NCBI GenBank assembly: GCA_934045905.1 | Contig: OW203768.1 | Span: forward strand, 3,934,316 to 3,998,315 | Length of the DNA stretch: 64,000 nt | DNA from: Leuctra nigra | Taxonomy: Eukaryota > Arthropoda > Insecta > Plecoptera > Leuctridae | Reading direction: 5' to 3' | Shown here: positions 31,917-44,300 of the stretch, piece after piece | Numbering within the stretch: the stretch's first letter is position 1 | How the letters are laid out: every line of letters begins with the position of its first letter | The notes under the pieces: generated by a model | What the model saw: the letters and a program-made list of their open reading frames with translations, nothing else | Databases searched by the model: none | What the model was told of the DNA's origin: nothing | Program-made: the position numbers and the translations under genes

Positions 31917-32994
31917 GGGAAAAGAACTTTCTTATATAAAAAAAAAATGCCAGTATGATCTGCATTCATCATTTCAAGATATTCAGAATAATCCATAGTT
32001 TTTGTCAAGATATAATTGGTGATAAAAGTTTGTGGTTCAAGTTTATTGTAGATTTATTTTTTAAGCGGGACCCTAATTATATTGAGATAACAAATGTGTA
32101 CATTTGCATATATTAATGGATTACATGTGGATGTACTTTGTGATTGCCTTACTTACAATCACCGCCCTCATGCTTTTTTGCATGTTAATTTGCAAGGACA
32201 TAATATATAAGTACATGGAAGAGACTCCTGGAATCCAGGGCCAATATTTTGGATATTCCATTGTCAGATGTAGAGTGTAAACCTTGATGGAACGTTACAC
32301 CAATAAATAATGTTGTCTTATTGTAATACCAAATAATCCTTTATCAGACCATGTCAGACAGCCCAGCTCTACTTCCCAATGGATTTTGATTTGCATCAGT
32401 GTTCCTAGACGCCATGGAACGATGATCCGCGAAACCAATCTTCGCACGGTTTTCTTTCATTTTACATTATACTTGCAAGATAAGATGTGAATTAAAACAT
32501 GTATATATTCACGCATCTAACTTATTTATTTTAGATGGCTGATTTGCATTAGCTAAATGCAATGGGCTTCTCACGCTGGAGTCCTGGACAACCCGACAAA
32601 CAGCACTCTGGGTGCTATGTTTGAAAACTTCAAGAGGCTCTGCGCACGCGCAGCTTCTGGTCTTGCAGCTTGGCGCGCTGGTGCATGAGGAGGCCGACGA
32701 AGATGACTAGCGACCAGGGACCAGGGGGATTCTTCCGCGACTTAATCAGCTGACAATCAAGTAATCTGACCCTTGTATTTGAAACTAACTTCAAAACATT
32801 GTATAACAAGGGATCAATAAACATCAGGGAATATCGGAAGAACAACACTGTGTAAGTCTTCGATTCTTAAGTCGTATTCGATTTTGTGAAAAAGGATGAA
32901 AAGATTGCTCTCCTAATTCCTCAGCGCGAGTTCGCCCCAGGAAACGATTCAGTTCTTGATTGGATAAATGATTTCGAACGTAAATCTCGTGACC

Positions 32995-33581
32995 ATAACC
33001 GTGACCGTGTCCGTGTCCGTGACCGTGTCATAACGACTCCAAAGTGTCATTCTCCTTCCCTCCTCCTCCTGACTGTAACCGTTTGATTCTAACTAGAAAT
33101 CAATCGATAGCCATAGGAATCAATATCTGGAGGGTCGACACATCCTCAAAGGGACAATGGGGTCTTTTAGTATGGAGTGAGGAACTCGTGAACACATGTT
33201 CCGAATGGTTTGGAACACAAAAAGATAGAAGAACAGTATCTATCACTCCTGTTAAATACTCAGAAACCCTCACTCAAGAAAATATAACGAGACTGAGTTC
33301 TGCCGCACTTGACAGACAAGAAACCCTCTTCAGTCCGGATGATCCTTTTCGATGTTCATGGATGAGAGATGTAACCACCACCATTACACAAACCTATGGA
33401 ATGAGAACTTTAGTGTTTAGGACTCCCACAGGAGAGATAAGAAAACCGGGAGGTGCATGGATTACTCTTCCTAATGGAGACTACAGTGATGGTCTGAGGA
33501 TCCTGAAGGTCATCACCAATCTCGAAACTCCCGTATGTCCATTGATAATCACTATGACAAGCCCCGCCCCCCGCCCCCACC
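32995..33581 (+). other. 587-bp insertion with ~190-codon ORF (U4)
   Basis: The junctions are the same. The open frame spans 33044-33616. Confidence 0.5.
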
Positions 33582-33806
33582 AATTTGACATGTTACTTAA
33601 AAAGCACCGTTTTTAACGGTTTTAAAGTTTTTTTTACAAATAACCGGCGTCATTGTTATTAACTCTCACTCAACAACCTAGCCGGTAGCTAAGGAGGCAT
33701 GTGAACATCTGGGATGTGAACAAGAGGGCGGTCACTTGGTCATACTCAACAGCGAGGCCGAGTCCAGGGCGATTCCAACACAATGATAACAAGACCTGGA
33801 CATCGA

Positions 33807-34263
33807 TTTAGATTAGATTATTGTGGTTTAACGGCGCGTCAACGACGAGGTTATATTGCGCACATTAATGTTTGCATTTTTGCATTTTACTTTGTTGATA
33901 TAAGTGGTGGACATGGGGAGGGGTCGACATAACGGGCCCGATCCGGGGGAGTCCAACACTGGTGGGGAGGCCAGGCCGGAATGGGGACGGACCGGGGGGT
34001 GAGAGGATTCGAGCCGGCGGAACCCGACTTCAGGGGGATCACCATCTCGAGGGGGAAGGCCGGCCCGAGGGGAGAAGGGGACCGCAAATTCAAGGGAGGA
34101 CATGGTTAGGCCGACCCTGGCTGCTCTTTGTCTGGACCTCACCACTGATCTGTCCGGCATGGGTAACCCTTACACATGAGCATATGCTCGCCGGCGTAGC
34201 TGCAATGGATCATTGGCCAACGCAAACCCCACCACCGCGCTAAGGTGGCAGCCATCGGTGGGG
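33807..34263 (-). mobile_element. Short retroposon copy (U4)
   Basis: Same site and target duplication as the U1 copy. Confidence 0.8.
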
Positions 34264-34474
34264 CTGGACATCGAACACTTGGGTCGGGATCAGAGAGTAC
34301 CTGACTAAACAACACGACTACTACTCGGAGGCGAGTCACGTCAAATAGAACATCAAACGTAACAACCACCTGTCTTTGTGAATACACATCTCACAAGGAA
34401 GTGTAGGTTTTTCGAAGGAACTCAGATGTCAATGTTACCAATTTTAACGTTACGATTAAATACTAATTTCGGAT

Positions 34475-34717
34475 ATGACATTCGTAAATAATTTATATTT
34501 CCCTCCTCGAAGGAGTAGTCCTAGAAAATCCAACAAATGGATCATGAATTATGGTACCTACACAATATCTGAGATGAAGCGTATAGTAACAAAGCATGGA
34601 CCAGCACTTCTCACATCACTCTACTATATCTCGGAGTGGCAGCCGAAAATGGAAGAAATGGAAGATAACCATTTCAAGGTTTTCATACCAAAAAGATTCA
34701 CTAATAATCAAAGATGA
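34475..34717 (+). CDS. Conserved ~80-codon ORF, U4 copy
   Basis: The encoded sequence is the same as in U1. Confidence 0.38.
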   Translation: MTFVNNLYFPPRRSSPRKSNKWIMNYGTYTISEMKRIVTKHGPALLTSLYYISEWQPKMEEMEDNHFKVFIPKRFTNNQR

Positions 34718-35185
34718 TGATTTGAAAGTAATAAATAATGTTAAGAATACGTATAGACAACACGTTGGATAGGACGAATTTCAAAGATATTTATTAAACC
34801 TGAGAAAACAGTGAATTCCACATTTCAATTTATTTTAGAAGAAAAAAAGGAGCCTTGCTGGAGTCTTTTTATAAATGAAAAGTAGCTAACATCGAGGTAA
34901 TTGGACTGATAATAGGAGCTAGAGGAACGATTACCGTTTTCCTTTATTCACTTCGTAAAAGTTTTAATTCAACCAAGTCATTTATTATAAACATTTCAAC
35001 TTCTGTACTAAATTCATTGAATTTATCGTATTATGTGAAATCATTTTTATTTATGATTTAGTAGTCATTAAGGTTCATTATTTTAGAAATATTGTGTGTT
35101 TTTAATTACATTTGCTGTCATTCACTAATAGTCTTCTTATTGTTGTTTAAGATAGTACTGTCATTTTATATTTTCAATTGTCATT

Positions 35186-35578
35186 TTGGAGGAGATCTTG
35201 ACCCTCCTAGAGACAGTACTGACGTCGGGAGATGAAAGTGTGAACTTTGCCATCTTCCAGTACTCTGGGTTCAACCCAGCTCAGTTTGCAACCCACATGA
35301 AAGATCTGTGGTTCACCCAAAAGGACCTGGCGATGAAGGGCCCTAGCCATGCAATCAATGCACTGATGCTTGGGGCTTGAGGGGCAATGAGGGGGTCACA
35401 GATTGATAAAATTATCAAAAAGTCTAATCTCTTGGCAAGGCAGTTCCTTATGAGGATGAAGGTGACCGATGGCATTGAAAAGAGCGGAACTGACAACGGC
35501 CTGTTAAACCAGCTTTTAGTTTTTAACCAAATATTTTCTTGTTGTTTGGTATTCTGTGTTTTTCCAATTGTAATTTAA
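35186..35578 (+). pseudogene. Nucleoprotein-like ORF, U5 (one stop)
   Basis: It has the shared TGA at 35378-35380 plus private changes (Ala for Glu before MKGPS, Asp for Tyr in the YGIEKSG block, Asn-Gln and Phe-Asn near the end). The last two are shared with U6. Confidence 0.45.
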
Positions 35579-35579
35579 G

Positions 35580-35979
35580 ATTAGATTAGATTAGATTATT
35601 AGGGTTTAACGGCGCGTCAACGACGAGGTTATATTGCGCACATTAATTTTGATATTTTAACTTTGTTGAAAATAAGTGGAGGGCATGGGGAGGGGGTCGA
35701 CCTAACTAGCCCGATCCGGGGGGTCCAACACTGGTGGGAAGGCCAGGCCGGAATGGAAACGGACCGGGAGGGGGGGGAGGGTTAGGCTTCGGGCAGGTGG
35801 GACTCGATTTCAGGGGGATCACCATCTCGAAGGGGAAGGCCGGCCCGAGGGGACCGCAAATTCAAGGGAGGGCATGGGACTAGGCCGACCCTGGACTGCA
35901 CTTGGTTGGGACTAACTCGCTATGCGAGCCGGTCCCTTAAGCCCCACCACCGCGTCAAGGTGGCAGTCCATTGGTGGGG
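35580..35979 (-). mobile_element. Short retroposon, independent insertion in U5
   Basis: A 15-bp duplication CAATTGTAATTTAAG flanks it (35565-35579 and 35980-35994). It has the same 5' start and TAATC tail as the U1 element but about 400 bp and many differences, so it is a separate insertion by the same family. Confidence 0.85.
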
Positions 35980-36963
35980 CAATTGTAATTTAAGGGAAAA
36001 AGCCCTTTCTTATATAAAAAAAATGCCAGCATGAGCTGCATTCATCATTTCAAGATATTCAGAATAATCCATGGTTATTGTCAAGATATAATTGGTGATA
36101 AAAGTTTGTGGTCCAAGTTTATTGTAGATTTATTTTTTAAGCGGGACCCTAATTATATTAAGATAACAAATGTGTACATTTGCATATATTAATGGATTAC
36201 ATGTGGATGTACTTTGTGATTGCCTTACTTACAATCATCGCCCTCATGCTTTTTTGCATGTTAATTTGCAAGGACATATTATGTAAGTACATGGAAGAGA
36301 CTCCTGGAATCCAGGGCCAATATTTTAGATATTTCATTATCAGACGTAGAGTGTAAACTTTGATGGAACGTTTCACCAATAAATAATGTTGTCTTATTGT
36401 AATACCAAATAATCCTTCGTCAGACCATGTCAGACATCCCAGCTCTACTTCCCGATGGATTTTGATTTGCATCAGTGTTCCTAGACGACATGGAACGATG
36501 ATCCGCGAAACCAATCTTCGCACGGTTTTCTTTCATTTTACATTATACTTGCAAGATAAGATGTGAATTTATACATGTATATATTCACGTATCTAACTTA
36601 TTTATTTTAAATGGCAGATTTGCATTAGCTAAATGCAATGGGCTACTCACGCTGGAGTCCTGGACAACCCGACAAACATACACTCTGGGTGCTATGTTTG
36701 AAAACTTCAAGAGGCTCTGCGCACGCGCAGCTTCTGGTCTTGCAGCTTGGCGCGCTGGTGCATGAGGAGGCCGACGAAGATGACTAGCGACCAGGGACCA
36801 GGGGGATTCTTCCGCGACTTAATCAGCTGACAATCAAGTAATCTGACCCTTGTATTTGAAACTAACTTCAAAACATTGTATAACAAGGGATCAATAAACA
36901 TCAGGGAACATCGGAAGAACAACACTGTGTAAGTCTTCGATTCTTAAGTCGTATTCGATTTTG

Positions 36964-37131
36964 TGAAAAAGGATGAAAAGATGCCTCTCCCAATTCCTCA
37001 GCGCAAGTTCGCCCCAGGAAACGATTCAGTTCTTGATTGGATAAATGATTTCGAACGTAAATCTCGTGACCAATTTGACATGTTACTTAAAAAGCACCGT
37101 TTTTGCCGGTTTAAAAGTTTTTTTTACAAAT
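36964..37131 (+). pseudogene. Uninterrupted gag-like segment in U5
   Basis: With no 587-bp block, the frame VKKDEKMPLPIPQRK...ERKSRD continues directly into QFDMLLKKHRFCRFKSFFYK. It shows the ancestral join. Confidence 0.35.
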
Positions 37132-37496
37132 AACCGGCGTCATTGTTATTAACTCTCACTCAACAACCTAGCCGGTAGCTAAGGAGGCATGTGAACATCT
37201 GGGATGTGAACAAGAGGGCGGTCACTTGGACATACTCAACAGCGAGGCCGAGTCCAGGGCGATTCCAACACAATGATAACAAGACCTGGACATCGAACAC
37301 TTGGGTCGGGATCAGAGAGTACCTGACTAAACAACACGACTACTACTCGGAGGCGAGTCACGTCAAATAGAACATCAAACGTAACAACCACCCGTCTTTG
37401 TGAATACACATCTCACAAGGAAGTGTAGGTTTTTCGAAGGAACTCAGATGTCAATGTTACCAATTTTAAAGTAACGATTAAATACTAATTTCGGAT

Positions 37497-37739
37497 ATGA
37501 CATTCGTAAATAATTTATATTTCCCTCCTCGAAGGAGTAGTCCTAGAAAATCCAACAAATGGATCATGAATTATGGTACCTACAAAATATCTGAGATGAA
37601 GCGTATAGTAACAAAGCATGGACCAGCACTTCTCACATCACTCTACTATATCTCGGAGTGGCAGCCGAAAATGGAAGAAATGGAAGATAACCATTTCAAG
37701 GTTTTCATACCAAAAAGATTCACTAATAATCAAAGATGA
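37497..37739 (+). CDS. Conserved ~80-codon ORF, U5 copy
   Basis: It has Lys for Thr in GTYKISEMK and is otherwise the same as U1. Confidence 0.38.
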   Translation: MTFVNNLYFPPRRSSPRKSNKWIMNYGTYKISEMKRIVTKHGPALLTSLYYISEWQPKMEEMEDNHFKVFIPKRFTNNQR

Positions 37740-38207
37740 TGATTTGAAAGTAATAAATAATGTTAAGAATACGTATAGACAACACGGTGGATAGGACGAA
37801 TTTCAAAGATATTTATTAAACCTGAGAAAACAGTGAATTCCACATTTCAATTTATTTTAGAAGAAAAAAAGGAGCCTTGCTGGAGTCTTTTTATAAAAGA
37901 AAAGTAGCTAACATCGAGGTCATTGGACTGATAATAGGAGCTAGAGGAACGATTACCGTTTTCCTTTATTCATTTCGTAAAAGTTTTAATTCAACCAAGT
38001 CATTTATTATAAACATTTCAACTTCTGTACTAAATTCATCGAATTCATCGTATTATGTGAAATCATTTTTATTTATGATTTAGTAGTCATTAAGGTTCAT
38101 TATTTTAGAATTATTGTGTGTTTTTAATTACATTTGCTGTCATTCACTAATAGTCTTCTTATTGTTGTTTAAGATAGTACTGTCATTTTATATTTTCAAT
38201 TGTCATT

Positions 38208-38602
38208 TTGGAGGAGATCTTGACCCTCCTAGAGACAGTACTGACGTCGGGAGATGAAAGCTCGTGAACTTTGCCATCTTCCAGTACTCTGGGTTCAACC
38301 CAGCTCAGTTTGCAACCCACATGAAAGATCTGTGGTTCACCCAAAAGGACCTGGGGATGAAGGGCCCTAGCCATGCAATCAATGCACTGATGCTTGGGGC
38401 TTGTGGGGCGATGAGGGGGTCTCAGATTGATAAGATTATCAAAAAGTCTAATCTCTTGGCAAGGCAGTTCCTTATGAGGATGAAGGTGACCGATGGCATT
38501 GAAAAGAGCGGAACTGACAACGGCCTGTTAAACCAGCTTTTAGTTTTTAACCAAATATTTTCTTGTTGTTTGGTATTCTGTGTTTTTCCAATTGTAATTT
38601 AA
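38208..38602 (+). pseudogene. Nucleoprotein-like ORF, U6 (no internal stop, frame change at head)
   Basis: Like U1 it has TGT, not TGA, so the central frame is open (38264-38602). A two-base difference, AAGCTCGTGAAC instead of AAGTGTGAAC, shifts the frame near 38260. Confidence 0.45.
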
Positions 38603-38789
38603 GGGAAAAGAACTTTCTTATATAAAAAAAAAATGCCAGCATGATCTGCATTCATCATTTCAAGATATTCAGAATAATCCATAGTTTTTGTCAAGATATA
38701 ATTGGTGATAAAAGTTTGTGGTTCAAGTTTATTGTAGATTTATTTTTTAAGCGGGACCCTAATTATATTGAGGTAACAAATGTGTACAT

Positions 38790-38972
38790 TTGCATATATT
38801 AATGGATTACATGTGGATGTACTTTGTGATTGCCTTACTTACAATCACAGCCCTCATGCTTTTTTGCATGTTAATTTGCAAGGACATAATATATAAGTAC
38901 ATGGAAGAGATCCTGGAATCCAGGGCCAATATTTTGGATATTCCATTGTCAGATGTAGAGTGTAAACCTTGA
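38790..38972 (+). CDS. Small hydrophobic ORF, signal-peptide-like (U6, extended)
   Basis: In U6 the frame continues past the hydrophobic core to about 60 codons (MDYMWMYFVIALLTITAL, then a cytosolic-like ILESRANILDIPLSD). The extension depends on a small indel near 38895 and is absent from U1. Confidence 0.3.
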   Translation: MHILMDYMWMYFVIALLTITALMLFCMLICKDIIYKYMEEILESRANILDIPLSDVECKP

Positions 38973-39691
38973 TGGAACGTTACACCAATAAATAATGTTA
39001 ACATTACTTTTGTCTTATTGTAATACCAAATAATCCTTCGTCAGACCATGTCAGACATCCCAGCTCTACTTCCCGATGGATTTTGATTTGCATCAGTGTT
39101 CCTAGACGCCATGGAACGATGATCCGCGAAACCAATCTTCGCACGGTTTTCTTTCATTTTACGTTATACTTGCAAGATAAGATGTGAATTAAAACATGTA
39201 TATATTCACGCATCTAACTTATTTATTTTAGATGGCTGATTTGCATTAGCTAAATGCAATGGGCTTCTCACGCTGGAGTCCTGGACAACCCGACAAACAG
39301 CACTCTGGGCGCTATGTTTGAAAACTTCAAGAGGCTCTGCGCACGCGCAGCTTCTGGTCTTGCAGCTTGGCGCGCTGGTGCATGAGGAGGCCGACGAAGA
39401 TGACTAGCGACCAGGGACCAGGGGGATTCTTCCGCGACTTAATCAGCTGACAATCAAGTAATCTGACCCTTGTATTTGAAACTAACTTCAAAACATTGTA
39501 TAACAAGGGATCAATAAACATCAGGGAATATCGGAAGAACAACACTGTGTAAGTCTTCGATTCTTAAGTCGTATTCGATTTTGTGAAAAAGGATGAAAAG
39601 ATTGCTCTCCTAATTCCTCAGCGCGAGTTCGCCCCAGGAAACGATTCAGTTCTTGATTGGATAAATGATTTCGAACGTAAATCTCGTGACC

Positions 39692-40278
39692 ATAACCGTG
39701 ACCGTGTCCGTGTCCGTGACCGTGTCATAACGACTCCAAAGTGTCATTCTCCTTCCCTCCTCCTCCTGACTGTAACCGTTTGATTCTAACTAGAAATCAA
39801 TCGATAGCCATAGGAATCAATATCTGGAGGGTCGACACATCCTCAAAGGGACAATGGGGTCTTTTAGTATGGAGTGAGGAACTCGTGAACACATGTTCCG
39901 AATGGTTTGGAACACAAAAAGATAGAAGAACAGTATCTATCACTCCTGTTAAATACTCAGAAACCCTCACTCAAGAAAATATAACGAGACTGAGTTCTGC
40001 CGCACTTGACAGACAAGAAACCCTCTTCAGTCCGGATGATCCTTTTCGATGTTCATGGATGAGAGATGTAACCACCACCATTACACAAACCTATGGAATG
40101 AGAACTTTAGTGTTTAGGACTCCCACAGGAGAGATAAGAAAACCGGGAGGTGCATGGATTACTCTTCCTAATGGAGACTACAGTGATGGTCTGAGGATCC
40201 TGAAGGTCATCACCAATCTCGAAACTCCCGTATGTCCATTGATAATCACTATGACAAGCCCCGCCCCCCGCCCCCACC
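39692..40278 (+). other. 587-bp insertion with ~190-codon ORF (U6)
   Basis: The junctions are identical to U1-U4. The open frame spans 39741-40313. Confidence 0.5.
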
Positions 40279-40503
40279 AATTTGACATGTTACTTAAAAA
40301 GCACCGTTTTTAACGGTTTTAAAGTTTTTTTTACAAATAACCGGCGTCATTGTTATTAACTCTCACTCAACAACCTAGCCGGTAGCTAAGGAGGCATGTG
40401 AACATCTGGGATGTGAACAAGAGGGCGGTCACTTGGTCATACTCAACAGCGAGGCCGAGTCCAGGGCGATTCCAACACAATGATAACAAGACCTGGACAT
40501 CGA

Positions 40504-40960
40504 TTTAGATTAGATTATTGTGGTTTAACGGCGCGTCAACGACGAGGTTATATTGCGCACATTAATGTTTGCATTTTTGCATTTTACTTTGTTGATATAA
40601 GTGGTGGACATGGGGAGGGGTCGACATAACGGGCCCGATCCGGGGGAGTCCAACACTGGTGGGGAGGCCAGGCCGGAATGGGGACGGACCGGGGGGTGAG
40701 AGGATTCGAGCCGGCGGAACCCGACTTCAGGGGGATCACCATCTCGAGGGGGAAGGCCGGCCCGAGGGGAGAAGGGGACCGCAAATTCAAGGGAGGACAT
40801 GGTTAGGCCGACCCTGGCTGCTCTTTGTCTGGACCTCACCACTGATCTGTCCGGCATGGGTAACCCTTACACATGAGCATATGCTCGCCGGCGAAGCTGC
40901 AATGGATCATTGGCCAACGCAAACCCCACCACCGCGCTAAGGTGGCAGCCATCGGTGGGG
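40504..40960 (-). mobile_element. Short retroposon copy (U6)
   Basis: Same site and target duplication as in U1-U4. Confidence 0.8.
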
Positions 40961-41171
40961 CTGGACATCGAACACTTGGGTCGGGATCAGAGAGTACCTG
41001 ACTAAACAACACGACTACTACTCGGAGGCGAGTCACGTCAAATAGAACATCAAACGTAACAACCACCTGTCTTTGTGAATACACATCTCACAAGGAAGTG
41101 TAGGTTTTTCGAAGGAACTCAGATGTCAATGTTACCAATTTTAACGTTACGATTAAATACTAATTTCGGAT

Positions 41172-41414
41172 ATGACATTCGTAAATAATTTATATTTCCC
41201 TCCTCGAAGGAGTAGTCCTAGAAAATCCAACAAATGGATCATGAATTATGGTACCTACACAATATCTGAGATGAAGCGTATAGTAACAAAGCATGGACCA
41301 GCACTTCTCACATCACTCTACTATATCTCGGAGTGGCAGCCGAAAATGGAAGAAATGGAAGATTACCATTTCAAGGTTTTCATACCAAAAAGATTCACTA
41401 ATAATCAAAGATGA
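41172..41414 (+). CDS. Conserved ~80-codon ORF, U6 copy
   Basis: It has Tyr for Asn in EDYHF and is otherwise the same as U1. Confidence 0.38.
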   Translation: MTFVNNLYFPPRRSSPRKSNKWIMNYGTYTISEMKRIVTKHGPALLTSLYYISEWQPKMEEMEDYHFKVFIPKRFTNNQR

Positions 41415-41882
41415 TGATTTGAAAGTAATAAATAATGTTAAGAATACGTATAGACAACACGTTGGATAGGACGAATTTCAAAGATATTTATTAAACCTGA
41501 GAAAACAGTGAATTCCACATTTCAATTTATTTTAGAAGAAAAAAAGGAGCCTTGCTGGAGTCTTTTTATAAATGAAAAGGAGCTAACATCGAGGTAATTG
41601 GACTGATAATAGGAGCTAGAGGAACGATTGCCGTTTTCCTTTATTCATTTCGTAAAAGTTTTAATTCAACCAAGTCATTTATTATAAACATTTCAACTTC
41701 TGTACTAAATTCATTGAATTCATCGTATTATGTGAAATCATTTTTATTTATGATTTAGTAGTCATTAAGGTTCATTATTTTAGAAATATTGTGTGTTTTT
41801 AATTACATTTGCTGTCATTCACTAATAGTCTTCTTATTGTTGTTTAAGATAGTACTGTCATTTTATATTTTCAATTGTCATT

Positions 41883-42275
41883 TTGGAGGAGATCTTGACC
41901 CTCCTAGAGACAGTACTGACGTCGGGAGATGAAAGTGTGAACTTTGCCATCTTCCAGTACTCTGGGTTCAACCCAGCTCAGTTTGCAACCCACATGAAAG
42001 ATCTGTGGTTCACCCAAAAGGACCTGGAGATGAAGGGCCCTAGCCATGCAATCAATGCACTGATGCTTGGGGCTTGAGGGGCAATGAGGGGGTCACAGAT
42101 TGATAAAATTATCAAAAAGTCTAATCTCTTGGCAAGGCAGTTCCTTATGAGGATGAAGGTGACCGATGGCATTGAAAAGAGCGGAACTGACAACGGCCTG
42201 TTAAAACAGCTTTTAGTTGTTAACCAAATATTTTCTTGCTGTTTGGTATTCTGTGTTTTTCCAATTGTAATTTAA
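41883..42275 (+). pseudogene. Nucleoprotein-like ORF, U7 (one stop)
   Basis: The shared TGA lies at 42075-42077. It has Asp in the YGIEKSG block as in U5/U6, but the ending is like U1-U4, a mosaic pattern. Confidence 0.45.
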
Positions 42276-43256
42276 GGGAAAAAGCCCTTTCTTATATAAA
42301 AAAAAATGCCAGCATGATCTGCATTCATCATTTAAAGATATTCAGAATAATCCATGGTTATTGTCAAGATATAATTGGTGATAAAAGTTTGTGGTCCAAG
42401 TTTATTGTAGATTTATTTATTAAGCGGGACCTTAATTATATTGAGATAACAAATGTGTACATTTGCATATATTAATGGATTACATGTGGATGTACTTTGT
42501 GATTGCCTTACTTACAATCACAGCCCTCATGCTTTTTTGCATGTTAATTTGCAAGGACATAATATATAAGTACATGGAAGAGACTCCTGGAATCCAGGGC
42601 CAATATTTTGGATATTCCATTGTCAGATGTAGAGTGTAAACCTTGATGGAACGTTACACCAATAAATAATGTTAACATTACTTTTGTCTTATTGTAATAC
42701 CAAATAATCCTTCGTCAGACCATGTCAGACATCCCAGCTCTACTTCCCGATGGATTTTGATTTGCATCAGTGTTCCTAGACGCCATGGAACGATGATCCG
42801 CGAAACCAATCTTCGCACGGTTTTCTTTCATTTTACGTTATACTTGCAAGATAAGATGTGAATTAAAACATGTATATATTCACGCATCTAACTTATTTAT
42901 TTTAGATGGCAAATTTGCATTAGCTAAATGCAATGGGCTTCTCACGCTGGAGTCCTGGACAACCCGACAAACAGCACTCTGGGTGCTATGTTTGAAAACT
43001 TCAAGAGGCTCTGCGCACGCGCAGCTTCTGGTCTTGCAGCTTGGCGCGCTGGTGCATGAGGAGGCCGACGAAGATGACTAGCGACCAGGGACCAGGGGGA
43101 TTCTTCCGCGACTTAATCAGCTGACAATCAAGTAATCTGACCCTTGTATTTGAAACTAACTTCAAAACATTGTATAACAAGGGATCAATAAACATCAGGG
43201 AATATCGGAAGAACAACACTGTGTAAGTCTTCGATTCTTAAGTCGTATTCGATTTT

Positions 43257-43400
43257 GTGAAAAAGGATGAAAAGATTGCTCTCCTAATTCCTCAGCGCGA
43301 GTTCGCCCCAGGAAACGATTCAGTTCTTGATTGGATAAATGATTTCGAACGTAAATCTCGTGACCAATTTGACATGTTACTTAAAAAGCACCGTTTTTAA
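43257..43400 (+). pseudogene. Uninterrupted gag-like frame in U7
   Basis: A 47-codon frame from GTG runs VKKDEKIALLIPQRE to KKHRF-stop, with no 587-bp insertion. It confirms the ancestral junction CGTGACC-AATTTGAC. Confidence 0.35.
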
Positions 43401-44010
43401 CGGTTTTAAAGTTTTTTTTACAAATAACCGGCGTCATTGTTACTCACTCAACAACCTAGCCGGTAGCTAAGGAGGCATGTGAACATCTGGGATGTGAACA
43501 AGAGGGCGGTCACTTGGTCATACTCAACAGCGAGGCCGAGTCCAGGGCGATTCCAACACAATGATAACAAGACCTGGACATCGAACACTTGGGTCGGAAT
43601 CAGAGAGTACCTGACTAAACAACACGACTACTACTCGGAGGCGAGTCACGTCAAATAGAACATCAAACGTAACAACCACCTGTCTTTGTGAATACACATC
43701 TCACAATGAAGTGTAGGTTTTTCGAAGGAACTCAGATGTCAATGTTACCAATTTTAACGTTACGAGGGTCAAAACTGTGGACAGGATGATTTTCAATGAT
43801 AATGTATTAAACCTGAGAAATGAGTGAGCGTTTTTTTTTAAGTTTCACCATTTTCAGGTCGTAAGTACGAACTACGAGCATTTGGCTGGAGACACAGAAT
43901 AATTCTTGGCTAGTCGTTCAAGACATCATTGGCGAGTCTCTGGCCTAGTTTCATTGTAGAGTTATTTTATTACATTGAAAGAGTTAAGATTTGTACTTTT
44001 GCTTATGGAA

Positions 44011-44085
44011 ATGGACTCCATGTGGATGTACTTAGTAATTGTCTTGCTTTTAATCATCGTTCTGTGGTGGCAGGTTTTGCATTAG
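44011..44085 (+). CDS. Signal-peptide-like exon (ancestral form)
   Basis: MDSMWMYLVIVLLLIIVLWW is a strong hydrophobic core. It is followed by CAG-GTTTTG, a possible exon end, and TAG soon after if unspliced. It is the counterpart of the 30-codon ORF in the array units. Confidence 0.42.
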   Translation: MDSMWMYLVIVLLLIIVLWWQVLH

Positions 44086-44109
44086 CTGAATGCAAGGGGC
44101 TACTCAAGC

Positions 44110-44193
44110 TGGAATCCTGGACAACCCGACAATCACAACACTCTGGGTGACTTCGTCTTCATGGACACAAACATCCAGTCGCAAGCAACTTGA
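44110..44193 (+). pseudogene. C-type lectin WNPGQPDNH remnant
   Basis: W-N-P-G-Q-P-D-N-H-N-T-L-G-D-F-V-F-M fits the CTLD signature W-x-P-G-x-P-(D/N)-N and the strand after it, with Phe where a Cys is usual. The frame ends at QAT-stop. Confidence 0.6.
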
Positions 44194-44300
44194 CGGTGGT
44201 ATTAAAAGTATGACTTATTGCCTGAAGACACCGCAATGGCTCAAGAGAAAATTACCGTGTCCTAACATCCATCATGAAATGGTCGAGTGAACAATCATTG

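Larger units (their letters stand above)
31511..35172 (+). repeat. Array unit U4 (3662 bp)
   Basis: It has the same content as U3, with both insertions present. Confidence 0.93.
35173..38194 (+). repeat. Array unit U5 (variant, ~3.02 kb)
   Basis: This unit lacks both the 587-bp block (empty site at 37071/37072) and the 457-bp retroposon (empty site near 37301), but has its own retroposon at 35580. Point differences from U1-U4 are more frequent (for example CGACATGG at 36485). Confidence 0.92.
38195..41869 (+). repeat. Array unit U6 (~3.68 kb)
   Basis: It has both the 587-bp block and the 457-bp retroposon, although it sits between U5 and U7, which lack them. Its first part shares changes with U5. 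A 10-bp extra TTAACATTAC near 38999 is shared with U7. Confidence 0.92.
41870..43765 (+). repeat. Array unit U7, last and truncated
   Basis: It ends where the sequence after TTAACGTTACGA changes to GGGTCAAAACTG. Both insertions are absent (empty sites at 43365 and near 43583). The ~80-codon ORF is missing. Confidence 0.92.
43766..44300 (+). pseudogene. Diverged relative of the array unit with lectin exons
   Basis: The order follows an array unit but with much divergence: GGATGATTTTCAATGATAATG-type sequence, a signal-peptide-like ORF at 44011-44085, and a WNPGQPDNH lectin remnant at 44110-44193. The ~430 bp that separate the last two in the array are absent. It is probably closer to the ancestral lectin gene. 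Confidence 0.6.
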
